Part shown: positions 21,879 through 32,343 of the stretch, one piece after another
Layout: every line of letters begins with the position of its first letter
Numbering within the stretch: position 1 is the stretch's first letter
Source of the DNA: Phytophthora quininea
Taxonomy: Eukaryota; Oomycota; Peronosporomycetes; Peronosporales; Peronosporaceae
Assembly: GCA_011947345.1 (NCBI GenBank)
Contig: JAAVTG010000721.1
Coordinates: forward strand, 1-64,000
DNA length: 64,000 bases
Direction: 5' to 3'
Notes under the pieces: generated by a model
The model's input: the letters and a program-made list of their open reading frames with translations, nothing else
Databases searched by the model: none
Told to the model about the DNA's origin: nothing
Position numbers and translations under genes: made by a program

Positions 21879-22313
21879 ATGCGTCTCTTTCACGTCGTGC
21901 TGTTCGCCATCTACTTCGTCGGCGTCGCTGCTGTCATTTCATCATACTCGATCTAGTCGCCAAACCTGGATACCTACAACGTCTGGAAGATGCTTGGCCT
22001 TGAGAAAATCCCTTTGAACGTCATCAAGGAGTCCGACGAGTTGAAGGTCTACATCAACTACGTCGATAAGTTTGACGAGCAAGCCATCAAAGCAGGAATG
22101 GTGCCGGCACCCTCTATCATAGAGATCTACTTCCCGCAGCCACAAAAGGAGTTGATTGCCAGAGTGGGTATTTGGGCTGCGAATAAAAGACCGGAGGAGT
22201 ACGTCAAGAGCTGGCTGGGACTGCGAGGTTTGACTGGTACAGAACTGACGGATCATGTTAACTACCGCTACTTGAAAGCGTATCTAGACAACGTGAACAA
22301 CGTCGCTCTATGA
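21879..22313 (+). pseudogene. RXLR-family effector relic, RXLR region deleted
   Basis: ATG 21879 begins MRLFHVVLFAIYFVGVAAVIS, a good signal peptide, and stops after 25 codons at TAG 21954-21956. Immediately downstream the family's C-terminal domain is open: TYNVWKMLGLEKIP, DELKVYINYVDKFD, NKRPEEYVKSWLGL, HVNYRYLKAYLD, to TGA 22311-22313. The RXLR-EER segment and first helical repeat are absent, so an internal deletion fused the signal region directly to the domain. Confidence 0.7.
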
Positions 22314-23393
22314 AGGATGCGATTGCGAATGGGAACTGGGATACTTGATGATTGCATAGCATCCTTTTCTTTTGCTTAACCGGACGATGGAAAACCTTTT
22401 TCCGGGTCAACCGCTGCGCAGGTCAAATCTTGGTCAACACTTTTCCGGGTCAAAAGACGTGGTGGATCAAGACGTTTGCAGATGATCCGGATTGTATTCC
22501 ACTCCGTGGGCGGGGCAAAACTGATGGAAGGTAAGAGGAAGCTGAACGACTTGAGTTGAATTGAGTTAATTTCGAAGTGAGGATATCTAACGCTACTGTT
22601 TGTGGTCCTAGTTCGCTACACCGGTGTGATAGCTACCTCTAGCCACTGGGCTACTGGCGTGTGCCCTGTAGAGCACACAGAGACTCCGCCGTTGCTGGAA
22701 ATGCAACCCTCACCATCTTCGGCACAAGTTGCTGTTGCAGCAGCAACTTCATCCAAGTCATCGTCCACGTTCTTTGTCGACTGCAACCACTGCAACCTCC
22801 ATGTCCTTGTCGACTGCAACCACACCTTACCGACGTCGAGTTGCTTGCTCGTCAGCTGTGACTCCAACAAAAACGTCTGGCTCGGCAAGCGAAGAAGATG
22901 ACTAGGAAAGGTTGCCATACGCGAATCCCATGACAGTGTCCCACATCTGCAATCCCCGATACCATTTCACGAATGAGTTCTCCGACAACACGCCCATATG
23001 GTCGCACATTTGCTCGAACGGTAAGCTATCGAATATGGAACATAACTTCCCTCCTCACTCGATGAAGTTGCAACGCTCCCATCCGAATAAAAAAATCATA
23101 TTGTACTTGTCGACCGCATAGTCTCCAGTGGTATACCTGCTCGGCTGGCTCATAATCCCAGGGAGTTGATTGTTGGGGAGATTCAAAAGTGAGTTTATTT
23201 ACCTTAGCACCTATCGGTGACTGACAGGTATCAGCCTTCTCTCCATCAATCAGATCAGGTACAAGCTGGTAGTTCCAACAGATAAAAATCACAGCAGCAG
23301 TGCCGCCGTATCCTGTCTATCATTTGCTACCACGACAAGAAACCAAAGCGATATTTAAGCTACTTGGATTTGTTTCAGTATAGGCAACCAGTT
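22314..23393. other. no gene seen
   Basis: About 1.1 kb of low-information sequence. Open frames at 22602-22918 on both strands are short and compositionally odd (Cys/His-rich by repeat of a Cys-Asn-His unit), and I do not support them as genes. Confidence 0.4.
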
Positions 23394-24126
23394 TCGCTTG
23401 GATTGGCATTTCCCCACATTCCCTGTTCATACCCCTCCTCGACAAAGGATTCATGAGACCTTGTCCAGTGTGATTTCTCTACGTGGATATCTACTGCCGG
23501 TAATTCATGATGTGATAGTACGAATGTGCTTTGGAGACCTCACAGTCGGTTCACGACTATACTTCCTCAGAGAACTAAATCCTACCATCCAAAACTGCGT
23601 TCGTCCGGAATGCCAGGATATCGAAACGGTAGAACACTGTTTTTCACGTGCCCGTCATTAGAACCAATGTGAAGCGAACTATGGAGCCGGTGGTCGAGGT
23701 TCTTCTGCGTCGATCTAAGCTGGAGGTTGCTACTCTTCCCAAGATTGCAAGACCTCCGTAGGAATTGGAGAAGTGAGCATAAAGAACTGGTACTTCTGCG
23801 GAGGATCTACACAGCGATAGTGTTTCACGCAACATGGCGGCTCAGGAACGACATTCATTTCCAGGAAACGACAGCTGAAGTGCCAAATATTCTCAAACTG
23901 CTGAACTCGTTCAAGATGCACTACCAATTCCTCTCTATCAACACGCACATGAGCTTCGTTGCAACTGCACTACTGTGGTCCGCGTGCTGCAAAAACTTGG
24001 CTTTGATCCGCCAGAAAATAATATCCCGGAACCGATGCACCACATGTCGACGACACGATCGTAACTCTCAAGAATAGATAGCTTATCACCTTAAGACGAG
24101 AAATCCGCTAAACAGTTAATCAATTC
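23394..24126 (+). mobile_element. LINE 3' end (5'-truncated)
   Basis: Encodes the zinc-binding end of a non-LTR retrotransposon reverse transcriptase (FGDLTVGSRLYFLREL ... IQNCVRPECQ ... VEHCFS, a C-x(n)-H-C type zf-RVT) and the following C-terminal region (YTAIVFHATWRLRNDIHF), with one frame change near 23660. It ends in the 3' terminal sequence GATAGCTTATCACCTTAAGA... AATTCAATTTCCT, which is shared with the copies at 33002 and 54090. Only the last ~0.7 kb is present, as usual for LINE insertions. Confidence 0.75.
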
Positions 24127-24151
24127 AATTTCCTCCTTATTCCCTAAGATA

Positions 24152-24255
24152 TAATGCGGAGAGTCTTGCGAAGCTTGCGATTCGGGCGGTGATGAAGAGA
24201 CCCGAAGAGTACATCAAGAGCTCGGTGGGAATGGGAGGACTGACGGGGAGCTAAC
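24152..24255 (+). pseudogene. RXLR-family C-terminal fragment
   Basis: A 34-codon piece (LAKLAIRAVMKRPEEYIKSS, GMGGLTGS, stop) matches the last helical unit of the effector family. It lies directly after the LINE 3' end, so the LINE probably landed in an effector gene of which only this part is left. Confidence 0.6.
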
Positions 24256-25385
24256 TACCGCACGTACATGACGATTATGGGCGATAGCGCCAGAATCAAC
24301 TCGCTTTCTCGCGTGTAGCAAACATGAGTCATCGCGAGCGGTTAACGTTAACGGTTCAATGGCTTTCAATGATGTTTTCACAGCTTCGTTTTCGCATAGA
24401 AGCTTTAGATTTGTTGCGAGTGTCGAGGGGTTGTCGTCATGAACAATGATCAAGAAGAAGTCCAAGGGACGGTAGAAATATACTGCTCGTTCAACACTGG
24501 ATGGCATGAAACTTTACCCTGGGTCTGTGGCTTGTAAAACATAAAGAAGAACACTTTTCTTTTTCTGTTCAAGGAGGCAAAGTTTCCGGCGAATGAAGTT
24601 CGAAGGAAACAAGTTTTTGGGTTGGATCGGAAAGAAGGCCATGTGCACAGTTGTACGAAGATTCATCAGGCAGCGTCAGTGGATTGTCTGACTCGAGCAC
24701 GAGGATGTCAGGGCACGACATGAATCCCCGCGGCGGATTTAGATCCGCGACGCTGCAAACGACTTCGCCGAGGCAAACGTAGGTGTCCGAGTTCTATTGC
24801 GATAATTTCGGCGGAGTCGGTTCAACCGAGCTCTCATTCAGTCTTTCGCTGCGTCGGCGCAGCGAGCCTCTAGCGACAAGATCAAGCGCGTGCAGACTTC
24901 AAACGTCTCGTCCCAAGCGCATATTTTTCGACTCCGTCGAAGGATCGGCTGCGACCAAGAGGATCAGCTTGTTCTAGCTGACGCCTGGTGCAAGTCGATG
25001 CGAAGAACGTCTCCATCCGACTAGGTGTCGAAATCACCTTCCGCCACACACCGCCAAGTTCCCACGCGTATTTTATTGTGGGGCTCGCGTGATCACCTGT
25101 CGCTGTCCGACGAAAGGCCGACTTACAAGGGCATCCAAGGCTTTCCAGCTAAGTGCTCGTTTTAATGATGTGTTGTCACTGGTGTGCGGTCAGGGTCAGG
25201 CTCGGCAAAACCCGCTCGGTTCACCTGTGCTCCTCAAGCACTTAGTTAGGCGCCAAGGGCGAAGATGCGTCGCAAAGTACCCTACGACAGGGTGGCGACA
25301 TCAAAGCTGATGCGAAGTGGACGAGCGACATCAGGCAGACGTGCGTTCGCTCAACACCCGTCAACAGGGTGGCGTCATGTCCATA
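24256..25385. other. no gene seen
   Basis: About 1.1 kb, GC-richer than its surroundings, with repeated short words (e.g. GGTGGCGACATC / GGTGGCGTCATG). It may be an old LTR or transposon remnant, but I cannot assign it. Confidence 0.35.
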
Positions 25386-25394
25386 GCGTAAAAC

Positions 25395-25493
25395 GGATAT
25401 GTATTGGCTAGGCCCTCAAAAGGCGCAATAAAGCTTGAGACGTCCCTCAAAAGAATCCTGCGCTGGGATTGGCCAAAAGGAGGCACGTTGAAG
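25395..25493 (+). repeat. MULE left terminal inverted repeat
   Basis: Starts GGATATGTATTGGCTAGG and ends near GGAGGCACGTTGAAG. It is the inverted partner of 26879-26978. Confidence 0.85.
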
Positions 25494-25946
25494 GCGAAGA
25501 CTTCCGAAACAAGCTGTGCTGGTGCCTCAGGCGACATGCGCAGTAGTTAGGCGACGTGCAATGGCTAAAGAATGTCGATGTGTCGCTGACGCGTTGCACA
25601 GCAGTTGCTACGGTGTCTACCGACACTGGTGAACGCGCGAGGTTGGCGTGCATGTGTGGTACTTCACAGTAACACCGAAGTTTGGTGGAGCTGGGCAGGG
25701 AACGCGATGGGAGTGAGGAAAGTTGAAGTCGGCGTAAAGATGATGTAGCTACAGGACCAAGACCAGTTTGGCTGACAGATCGTGCTTGTGGCCGAAGTTG
25801 TTTGCATACCGCTTCCGTGCGTCTGCAGCACAAGTTCTGTTAGAGGTTATGGATGAAAATAGCATGGATGTCAACGACAGCAGCGAATCATTCGACACTT
25901 AATTTCGCCTTCTAGTCTACCCCGTTCAGCTCTCTTTAGCATCGCC

Positions 25947-26900
25947 ATGGCTGCTCCCAGGATTAACATGCTTAAGCTGTACGGTCGATGCGAGCTAACC
26001 GAAAACGTACATTTTCCGGGCGTGATTATTTTCAAGGAGTTTGTGGAGGATTTCGCGTTGAATGCTGGTTTTCAGGTCCGCCTAAAGAAGGCTGGTACCT
26101 ACCGGAAAATGTGTTGCCTTGGTTGTCGCGATAACGATGACGGAAGCAAAGCCGCGTGTGCTTGGTATGTTTGCTTTTCGATGAAGCGGCCGTCGCAAGC
26201 AAAGCCCACCAGCAGGCCGCGTCTTACTAAACGGGCGCACATTCCCGCCGGCGCATGGTACATCTGTAAGATGAACTTAGAACATATTCAAGGATGTTCC
26301 AGTCTTAGTCGTCCAAACCCGAACGATCGTCAGATTACCCAGTTACGTGGATTAAAGGCGGCAATGCAGGAAGGTCTTCCTTCTTCAAAAATTCGTGTTG
26401 AACGCAGTGTAATGGAAATCGACGGCATAGATATAAAAACCAAACGTGCTATGGTTTATCGTGCCATGACGACTTACAGAACCAATTTTAAGAGTTGCGG
26501 AGCTACAGAATTCGACTTACTCCCCAGGTTTTTAGGCAACTTCGCGATGAAAAATCAAGACTCCCGTATTTGTCTCCAATTGGATTCAAAGGGACGGTTT
26601 TTCAGACTTTCCCTCTCATTAGGCAGTGTTGTGGGAATTCAGGATGAGCTGTTGCCTGTTTGGGAGTGTGTTGGAGCGTTTATGCTACATTCTGAGTACA
26701 ATGGAGTGTGTTTGACCCTACTTGCGAAAGATGGAAATAAGAATATTATTCCCGCTGCTGTTGCATATATTCACAAGGAAACCGTGGATAATTTCGCCTG
26801 GTTCTTTAGCAATTGTGTGGCGAGTGGTCTACGTTTACATAATCTCATTAAACTCCCGCAGGTTGGTCGAACGGCAGCTTCAACGTGCCTCCATTTTTGA
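25947..26900 (+). pseudogene. MULE transposase, truncated
   Basis: 317 residues from ATG 25947. The N-terminal half has a FAR1/WRKY-GCM1-like zinc-binding region (MCCLGCRDNDDG ... CAWYVCF ... HIQGCSS, consistent with C-x-C...H-type ligands). The C-terminal half has the start of the MULE catalytic domain (LLAKDGNKNIIPAAVAYIHK ... NFAWFFSNC). The frame ends when it enters the right TIR at about 26879, so the remaining catalytic residues and the SWIM finger are absent. Full MULE transposases are roughly twice this length. It could at most act as a DNA-binding fragment. Confidence 0.75.
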
Positions 26901-26978
26901 CCAATCCCAGCGCAGGATTCTTTGGAGGGACGTCTCAAGCTTTATTGCGCCTTTTGAGGGCCTAGCCAATACATATCC
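26879..26978 (-). repeat. MULE right terminal inverted repeat
   Basis: Inverted copy of 25395-25493, ending at 26978 beside the right target duplication. Confidence 0.85.
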
Positions 26979-26987
26979 GCGAAAAAC

Positions 26988-27435
26988 CTCCGACTTCTCC
27001 GACCGCCTCCGACATCTCCGACCTGCACATAAAAGCGTGAAAAGTCGGGGTGTCACGTTGCTGCTTTAGACAAACCTTGAGGACGGGTGAGGGCACTCGC
27101 TACGCTCGCGCAAAAAAAATATGTAAGGCCTTGTGCTTTGCCCTCACGCTTTTGGCTTTGGCGGGGGCCCTCTCCCCTGCCACGCCGTGACGCTGCGGGA
27201 ACGGGCTTTGTTTGGTTGGCCTTCTTGGTGCTGATCCCTTCAACGGCAATGACATCCATCCTTCCGCTCCGACCAATCAGCACCTTCTGACAATATTTAG
27301 TACTAGGCTTACTATGCATATCACGCAAATCTCGATGGATGCAGCTTGTGATATGCTTCCACCAGGCCTCATTTGAAGTTTGTATGAAAATTACGATTGG
27401 ACGGTCGGAGATTAAACGATATTCATCCATATGAT
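26988..27435 (-). other. unrecognised; one open frame of unknown status
   Basis: A minus-strand frame at 27053-27430 (125 codons; IFIQTSNEAWWKHITSC, then a basic Gly/Arg/Lys region) has no family I recognise. It lies between the MULE and the inverted duplication and may be the broken end of a transposon. Confidence 0.25.
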
Positions 27436-27950
27436 CAAAGATACCGCATAAACCTTACCACGTGGCTGTACGCCGAACCAGACCAGCCACTACTCTCTCG
27501 ACCCACCACGCACTCCTCCGCGTGACTCAAATTAAACGTGCCTCGTGAATGCCCCGACGCAACTCACGCATTGTTTGTCTTAACCAACTCCACTCCCTTG
27601 GGGGCTGCCTTATTAACCGGATGAATGAGGAGCTCTGGCTTTTCCCCCACATAGCTTCGTGTAGAGGAAAAGTTTCTTCTCGGGATTGGGCCTGCTGCTA
27701 CACTAGTAGATCTCTTGCACTTTATGTTGTTCAAACTATCGGGATTCCCATCCGAAGCTCTAGAAATCGAGCGGCTTTCGCTAAATAACTGGTCGGCAAT
27801 TCCAGCCGGAGCTGCGACTTCCCAAATTGGGAAGTCGCGCAGATCATTGTGTGTTGACGACGAGATGTTCTTAGTTTGTTCAAGTGGAAAACACCATCCC
27901 GAGATCAATACCTTAGCGCTCTGCGTGAGACTGCCACTCTAGAATTCGCC

Positions 27951-28801
27951 ATGGGGCGGCGTCAGGCTTTATTCGTGGCGGCGGTGGTCGCTCTACTGGT
28001 CCAAGTTGCTGCATTCGATCCCAATACTTCGAAAAGGATTCTTCGAGCCGACAATCAAAACGATGACGATTCTTCCCAGGAGGAAGAGCGAACGTGGCCC
28101 AGTTTAGAGACGTTAAAGAGGTTATTCCCCACGAACAGGGAAAGGCTCTATGTACTCGACAAGCAAGCGGCCGCTGCTGCAGCTGCAAAGGAAAACGAAA
28201 TGGTCAAGGAAATGTCGTCCCAAGTGAAGCACTGGATCCTAGACGAAAAACGATTTCGTCGGTCAAGTGGCAATTAAGCCTCACTTACTTGTCGGACGAC
28301 GCACTCGTGGCGAGTCCACTTTACAAGGTTTACCAGGAGTTTTTATCGCCCGAGAATGTCAAGAAAGTGTTAGGTTTCGACAAGATGACGGACGAAGCGA
28401 TCAAGGTCAGTCCCAAATACGACTCCTACGTGACTCTGATGGCTGCGCACACGGACGACGTCATGATGAACTGGGCCAGGAAAGATGCATCGACATTCGA
28501 AGCGTGGACGACATTGGGGTTGGAAAAACTTTCACACGTTGATCTCCTCAGGTCCGACAATTACAAGACCTACGTGAAGTGCGTTACCAAGATGGATGCC
28601 GACGGTGATTGGTTGGCGAGGAATGCATTGAGAGAGTCGTCTGAAGCGGAATTGAAGGCAAGAGTGGGTATTTGGGCAGTTCAACGAAAATCAGAAGAGC
28701 TTGTCAAGACGGGGTTGGGGCTGGACAAATTGACGGAGGTTGAGTTGAGGAAGAACAAAAACTACCAATATTATGAGGAGTTTGTGAAGAGCGTGAGTTA
28801 G
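27951..28801 (+). pseudogene. RXLR (RILR...EEER) effector, one frame break
   Basis: ATG 27951 gives a signal peptide (ALFVAAVVALLVQVAA), then KRILRADNQ and QEEERTWP, then a helical domain including an Ala-rich run. The frame ends at TAA 28275-28277 after DEKRFRRSSGN. An extra A in AAAAA 28246-28250 opens the frame through VKWQLSLTYLSDD ... FYK-type helices (LYKVYQEFL, NYKTYVK, NYQYYEEFVKSV) to TAG 28799-28801, about 280 residues. The inverted copy at 62593-63441 carries the same break, so it is either inherited damage or a systematic sequencing error. If corrected, this is a full-length candidate effector, secreted and host-translocated by family analogy. Confidence 0.65.
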
Positions 28802-29120
28802 ACGAACTGCGATAGAGGAGTAGAAATTAATGGTAATGTGAAAGTGTCGTGAATTACGCCATCTTACTGATATCATCGATGGTTTCAAAGTGCCTGTCGA
28901 TTTAAAGATTGCAAGATCGACTACTGCGATGGGTATGTGAAGGAGCTGAGAAGGAAAGACTCGGAGGTTTATTCCATTGGGAGAACCATTTTCATTTTCT
29001 AACTGCCAGATCATGACGCCAAGCGTCCAGTACTCTGTACGCGAGTCTTTCGGTCTCACTGTTGCTTCACCTCTTAATTTGTAAGTGAGATAATAGTCCG
29101 ACCACAAAGATTTCAAGGCT

Positions 29121-29810
29121 ATCATCTTTCTACGTCATCTTCTACTGGCGATAACAGTAATCTTCTTCACCCGTGTGGTGCCAACCAGTTCGATTGAGGC
29201 TTCATCTCGAGAACGAAACTTGATAACTCGCGACGACAACGAAGAGAGGGTCCAGATTCTTTGATTATTGCAAAATTGAAGGCTAAGGAGTCCGCCAAGT
29301 GGAACCAACTTGACGATTGGCTAGAGCGCAGCAATTTGGCTTTGGTCAAGGACGATTTAAAGATGGCAAAAAGTTTGGCGTCAGGCTCAAGGTGGACCCC
29401 ACTTACAAGTTCTACAAGGCTTATCTGACCACGTTTGAGGGCAAGTTGGCCGAATGTCTAGAGAGAGACGTCTCGACTCTCCTCATGTGGGACATGCTCC
29501 GAAGGATTCGGCAGCTTGTTCGCTGCGATCGCCTTATTATCGACCATGTTGACGTATTTGGCGTAGATTTTGAGTTCCTGGGACTTCTTCAACTCCTTGA
29601 CACTCTTGAAGTGTTTGAGACAGACGAAGACATCTTGTTACTTTGTATCAACCCGAGTTAGCTGCCAAGCTTACAATTCGCGCCACGATGTAAAGGCCGG
29701 AAGACTACGTCTGAGCCTCGCTCGGACTCACAGGGAAGGAGCTGACGAGGCACAACAACAACTGGTTATTTGAAGAATACCTGAAGGGGATGAACAAAGT
29801 AGTAGAATAA
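29121..29810 (+). pseudogene. RXLR-family effector relic containing a microinversion
   Basis: A signal-peptide-like stretch without ATG (ATC at 29124; LLLAITVIFFTRVVP) is followed by RNLITRDDNEERVQI, a degenerate RXLR (RNLI) with EER, then TGA. The helical domain continues in several frames (KWNQLDDWLERSN; TYKFYKAYLTTFEGKLAE ... LLMWDML). From about 29500 to 29632 the family sequence (SQELKIYAKYVNMVDN) is on the opposite strand. The final helices return to the plus strand with TAA and TGA inside (RPEDYV, ELTRHNNNWLFEEYL), ending 29808-29810. It is clearly dead. Confidence 0.75.
29500..29632 (-). other. microinversion inside the effector relic
   Basis: Read on the minus strand, this ~130-bp block encodes the family's middle helix pair (SQELKIYAKYVNMVDNKAI, NKLPNPS). 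On both sides the same family domain is encoded on the plus strand in the expected order. The same inverted block is at 61762-61894 in the duplicated arm. Confidence 0.85.
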
Positions 29811-29995
29811 TATTTGATTACCTAGTTATGTGAATTTCTTGTAAGTGGCTAAACTATAAGGAATCACATCGTGGTCGGCAAGTGGCTCATTCGCGAGGAA
29901 TCCAGACGCGGTCAGAAGAGGATGAACAAAGCAGCCAACTTAAAAAGTAAAGCACTTTACGTATCCACTTGTTGATCAAGTTTTTTCCTCACTAC

Positions 29996-30790
29996 TTATG
30001 AAGTCACCTTGCTGATGCTGTCGAGGTACTCCTTCAAAGTCAACTTGCTGATGTCGTCGATGTACTCCTTAAAATAACGATAGTTGACGTGGTCGGTGAA
30101 GTCGTTCCCCGTTTTCCTAGGCAATCCTAGTGAGGCCTTGACGAAGTCTTCGGACCTTTTCTTCTTGGTGCGGACCCACAACTTGGCGTGAAACTCGAGT
30201 CGAGACTGTGGTAGATGTAGGTCCAAAAGTTCCGGTTTGGGAAGCTTATTGGCCAAGATGGTCTTGTCATCGACCATGTTGACGTATTTCGCGTAGACTT
30301 TGAGCTCTTCTGCCTGTTTCAGGAGATTTGACGGGGTTGTCTTTAGGCCAAGCATCGACCAGATCTCGTAGGTCGAATACTTGTTGCTCAAGTAAACGCC
30401 CAGAGTGCCTTCGAACTTGGCCAGATAGGCCTTGTAGAACTTGTAGTTGCTGCTCTTCTTGAGCGAGTCGCCGAACTTACTGCCCAGTTTTAAGCCCGTT
30501 TTGACTTGCTCCGGCGACCAAAACCGATCGAGCCAGTCGTCGATTTGCGCCCACTTGGATGTCTCCTTGGTTGGACTCAACTTGGCAACAATCGAAGACA
30601 GGACGGGAATGTTGACACGCTCTTCCGAGTCCATTTCGTTGTTGGTTCTCAGATTCCGACCAGGACCGAAAGAGTCGATGGCGCTGGCGGTTGATATCGT
30701 GAGCGAGTTTGTCGTGTCTGCTTGGACGACAAAGGTGAAGCCGGTGAAGCAGAGGATGATTGTGGCGAGGAGAAAATGAGAAGGAGACAT
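29996..30790 (-). CDS. RXLR effector, intact reading frame
   Basis: 264 residues from ATG 30790 to TAA 29996, without breaks. Signal peptide about 1-24 (MSPSHFLLATIILCFTGFTF...VQA), RNLR at about residue 46 and SEER at about 57, a canonical RXLR-EER pair. The C-terminal domain of about 200 residues holds repeated helical units with conserved Trp and Tyr (WAQIDDWLDRFWSPEQV; NYKFYKAYLAKFEG; YEIWSMLGL; EELKVYAKYV; RSEDFVKASLGL; HVNYRYFKEYIDD), the WY-type arrangement. By family knowledge such proteins are secreted from haustoria or hyphae and act inside plant cells; the target is unknown. It is the only unbroken member among some 15 related loci here. An initiator-like motif lies ~60 bp upstream. 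Confidence 0.88.
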   Translation of the reverse strand: MSPSHFLLATIILCFTGFTFVVQADTTNSLTISTASAIDSFGPGRNLRTNNEMDSEERVNIPVLSSIVAKLSPTKETSKWAQIDDWLDRFWSPEQVKTGLKLGSKFGDSLKKSSNYKFYKAYLAKFEGTLGVYLSNKYSTYEIWSMLGLKTTPSNLLKQAEELKVYAKYVNMVDDKTILANKLPKPELLDLHLPQSRLEFHAKLWVRTKKKRSEDFVKASLGLPRKTGNDFTDHVNYRYFKEYIDDISKLTLKEYLDSISKVTS

Positions 30791-30845
30791 GATCCCGCTC
30801 TTGAGAGCTCTAGGCAGAACTTTAGGCTGTTGTTGAACGGAGGGC

Positions 30846-30861
30846 GAATTCCAAAATGGCT
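30846..30861 (-). promoter_or_regulatory. candidate oomycete initiator (Inr) motif
   Basis: On the minus strand GCCATTTTGGAATTCG lies 56-71 bp upstream of ATG 30790. It matches the oomycete Inr core (CATTYYNCAWTT) except for one base. Spacing is right for transcription start of the intact RXLR gene. Not proven. Confidence 0.35.
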
Positions 30862-31053
30862 CCTTTCATCAGCGGTGAAGGTGATTTGGAGTGATCCCAC
30901 TAGATACTGTCAACAAATACCGTCCATTTCTTACAACAGCTTGTAAGTCGATCAGATGATGAAGGTACCTCTGCTCGTAATACATACCATATATACGGAC
31001 ATGTAATTAGTCATTTTTGAGGTAAGGCATGCCTTCCCATCCGCCACAGCCAG

Positions 31054-31145
31054 GCAGCAATTGAACACACGACGGGGATGTCGACCCGCTCTTTGAAGTT
31101 GATTTCGTTGTTGGCTTTCAGGTTAAACCTGGACCGAACACCGTA
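31054..31145 (-). pseudogene. RXLR-EER segment relic
   Basis: About 30 codons on the minus strand (RFNLKANNEINFKERVDIP, then CSIAA) match the RXLR-EER region of the gene at 29996, with RFNL and KER in place of RNLR and EER. No signal peptide or domain is attached. Confidence 0.55.
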
Positions 31146-31253
31146 GTGGATGCAAGTCGACGGATGGTTCGACCGATTTTGGTCAACCTCCGATCGCTAG
31201 ACGGAGACGTAATTCTTCAGTTAGAAGCTGATACATTATGTAGGATGTCCTCT

Positions 31254-31425
31254 ACGAAGGATTTATGAGACCTTGTTCTGTGTGATTTTTCCGATATCTA
31301 CTGTGAGAATGTGCTCACAGTCGATTCAAGATTATAGTTTCTTAAAGAGCTGAATCCTACCATCCAAACCTGCATTCGCCCTGTAGGATATCGAAACAGT
31401 CGAATACTTTTTTCACACGCTAAGG
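31254..31425 (+). mobile_element. diverged LINE fragment
   Basis: Nucleotide similarity to the zf-RVT segment of the LINE at 23394 (GGATT[CT]ATGAGACCTTGT[CT]C...; AATCCTACCATCCAAA) with several indels. It is an old remnant of the same family. Confidence 0.6.
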
Positions 31426-32003
31426 AACGACAGTCGCTGTTATGACTTGAGCGACAAATTGCGGACTGAAGCATTTCGGACAAACCAAAGGTGTCGCGTA
31501 CCCAGCCCGCCAAGCAGCTGGCCTCGTGAGTGAGTCCTTGTTTACTGCAATAACGCCAAACGAACGTGACAGCTGTTGATGATGACGACATCTGTGTTGA
31601 GTGTTGACTTGGAGCGCCAGCCAACACAACTGGACCGCAAACCGGGCCCCAGCAGAGAGTAGATCACTTGTCAATTTACCAAATGCAGACGTCCCCGCCT
31701 AATTGGGAAAGGTGGGAACAATAACGACTGCGAGGTTGGCAGAGGTCGCACAGAGACTCTGGACAGAGTTGTGAATTAATGAGTTGTTTTAATGGTGAGA
31801 AATCATCCATCTGCGCAACAATCATGCCAACCGTCTCTCACGCCAACTCAGTAGACGGACAACAAATCGTTACTGCAAGCCGGGACCAGCTTTGAGAAGG
31901 AGCACAGTTGCTGAGGATTCCCAATTAGGCAGGGACGTCTGTAGACTTCGACCAACTTTCTGTGAGCTCCGCCGACTCCCCATCGTATCTTCAACTACCT
32001 GGA
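31426..32003. other. no gene seen
   Basis: About 580 bp without a supported feature. Confidence 0.4.
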
Positions 32004-32290
32004 GACTACAAGGTGCAGTGTCTTCCTTTGTCAACGTGTATTACGAGCATTGAAGATAACGCAAATCGATGGGAATCTCTGGTGTGGGTATTCAGAACAG
32101 TCGATGGGAATCTCTGGTCTGAGTACAGTATTCAGAACAGTCGATGGGAATCTCTGGTCTGAGTATTTCCATTGTTATCTTCAATGCTCGTAATATGACG
32201 AAAGGGAGACACTGCTCCTTGTAGTCACCCAAATCGATGGGAATCTCTGGTCTGAGTATTCTAAAACTCAGGCCAGTCGATTTGCGTTAC
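32004..32290. repeat. foldback cluster: inverted arms around an 18-bp repeat
   Basis: TCGATGGGAATCTCTGGT occurs at 32066, 32101, 32141 and 32234. A ~55-bp inverted repeat (32004-32060, starting GACTACAAGG; and 32174-32226, ending CCTTGTAGTC) brackets the first three copies. A further inverted scrap (GTCGATTTGCGTTA, about 32275) pairs with 32057-32070. Transcribed or single-stranded, the block would fold into a long hairpin. It resembles a foldback or MITE-like remnant. Confidence 0.75.
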
Positions 32291-32343
32291 ATACTTAAAA
32301 GTATTTATCACAATTGCCGGGGTTATCGTACTACTACGGTAAC

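Larger units (their letters stand above)
25395..26978 (+). mobile_element. Mutator-like element (MULE) with long TIRs
   Basis: About 99-bp terminal inverted repeats (25395-25493 and 26879-26978) differ at only a few positions by eye; both begin GGATATGTATTGGCTAGG. They are flanked by a 9-bp near-perfect target duplication, GCGTAAAAC (25386-25394) and GCGAAAAAC (26979-26987). Nine bases is the MULE standard. The single internal gene is a 5' half transposase running straight into the right TIR. The element is therefore an internally deleted, non-autonomous 1.58-kb copy. Confidence 0.85.
27436..30006 (+). repeat. inverted segmental duplication, arm A
   Basis: This ~2.6-kb block recurs in reverse orientation at 61386-64000. 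It carries effector relics 27951-28801 and 29121-29810 and the last codons of 29996-30790. The left match begins at AAAGATACCGCATAAACC (27436; last bases of the window in arm B). On the right the match continues to the TTCATAA end of the effector gene. Both arms share the microinversion at 29500-29632, so the duplication is younger than that event. Confidence 0.85.

Noticed and set aside
22602..22918. Small Cys/His-rich secreted protein
   Set aside because: The apparent motif comes from a short direct repeat (TCGACTGCAACCAC) and there is no signal peptide.
32066..32251. Four spaced 18-bp repeats resembling a CRISPR array
   Set aside because: Spacing is irregular, spacers share inverted homology, the genome is eukaryotic, and no cas genes are present.
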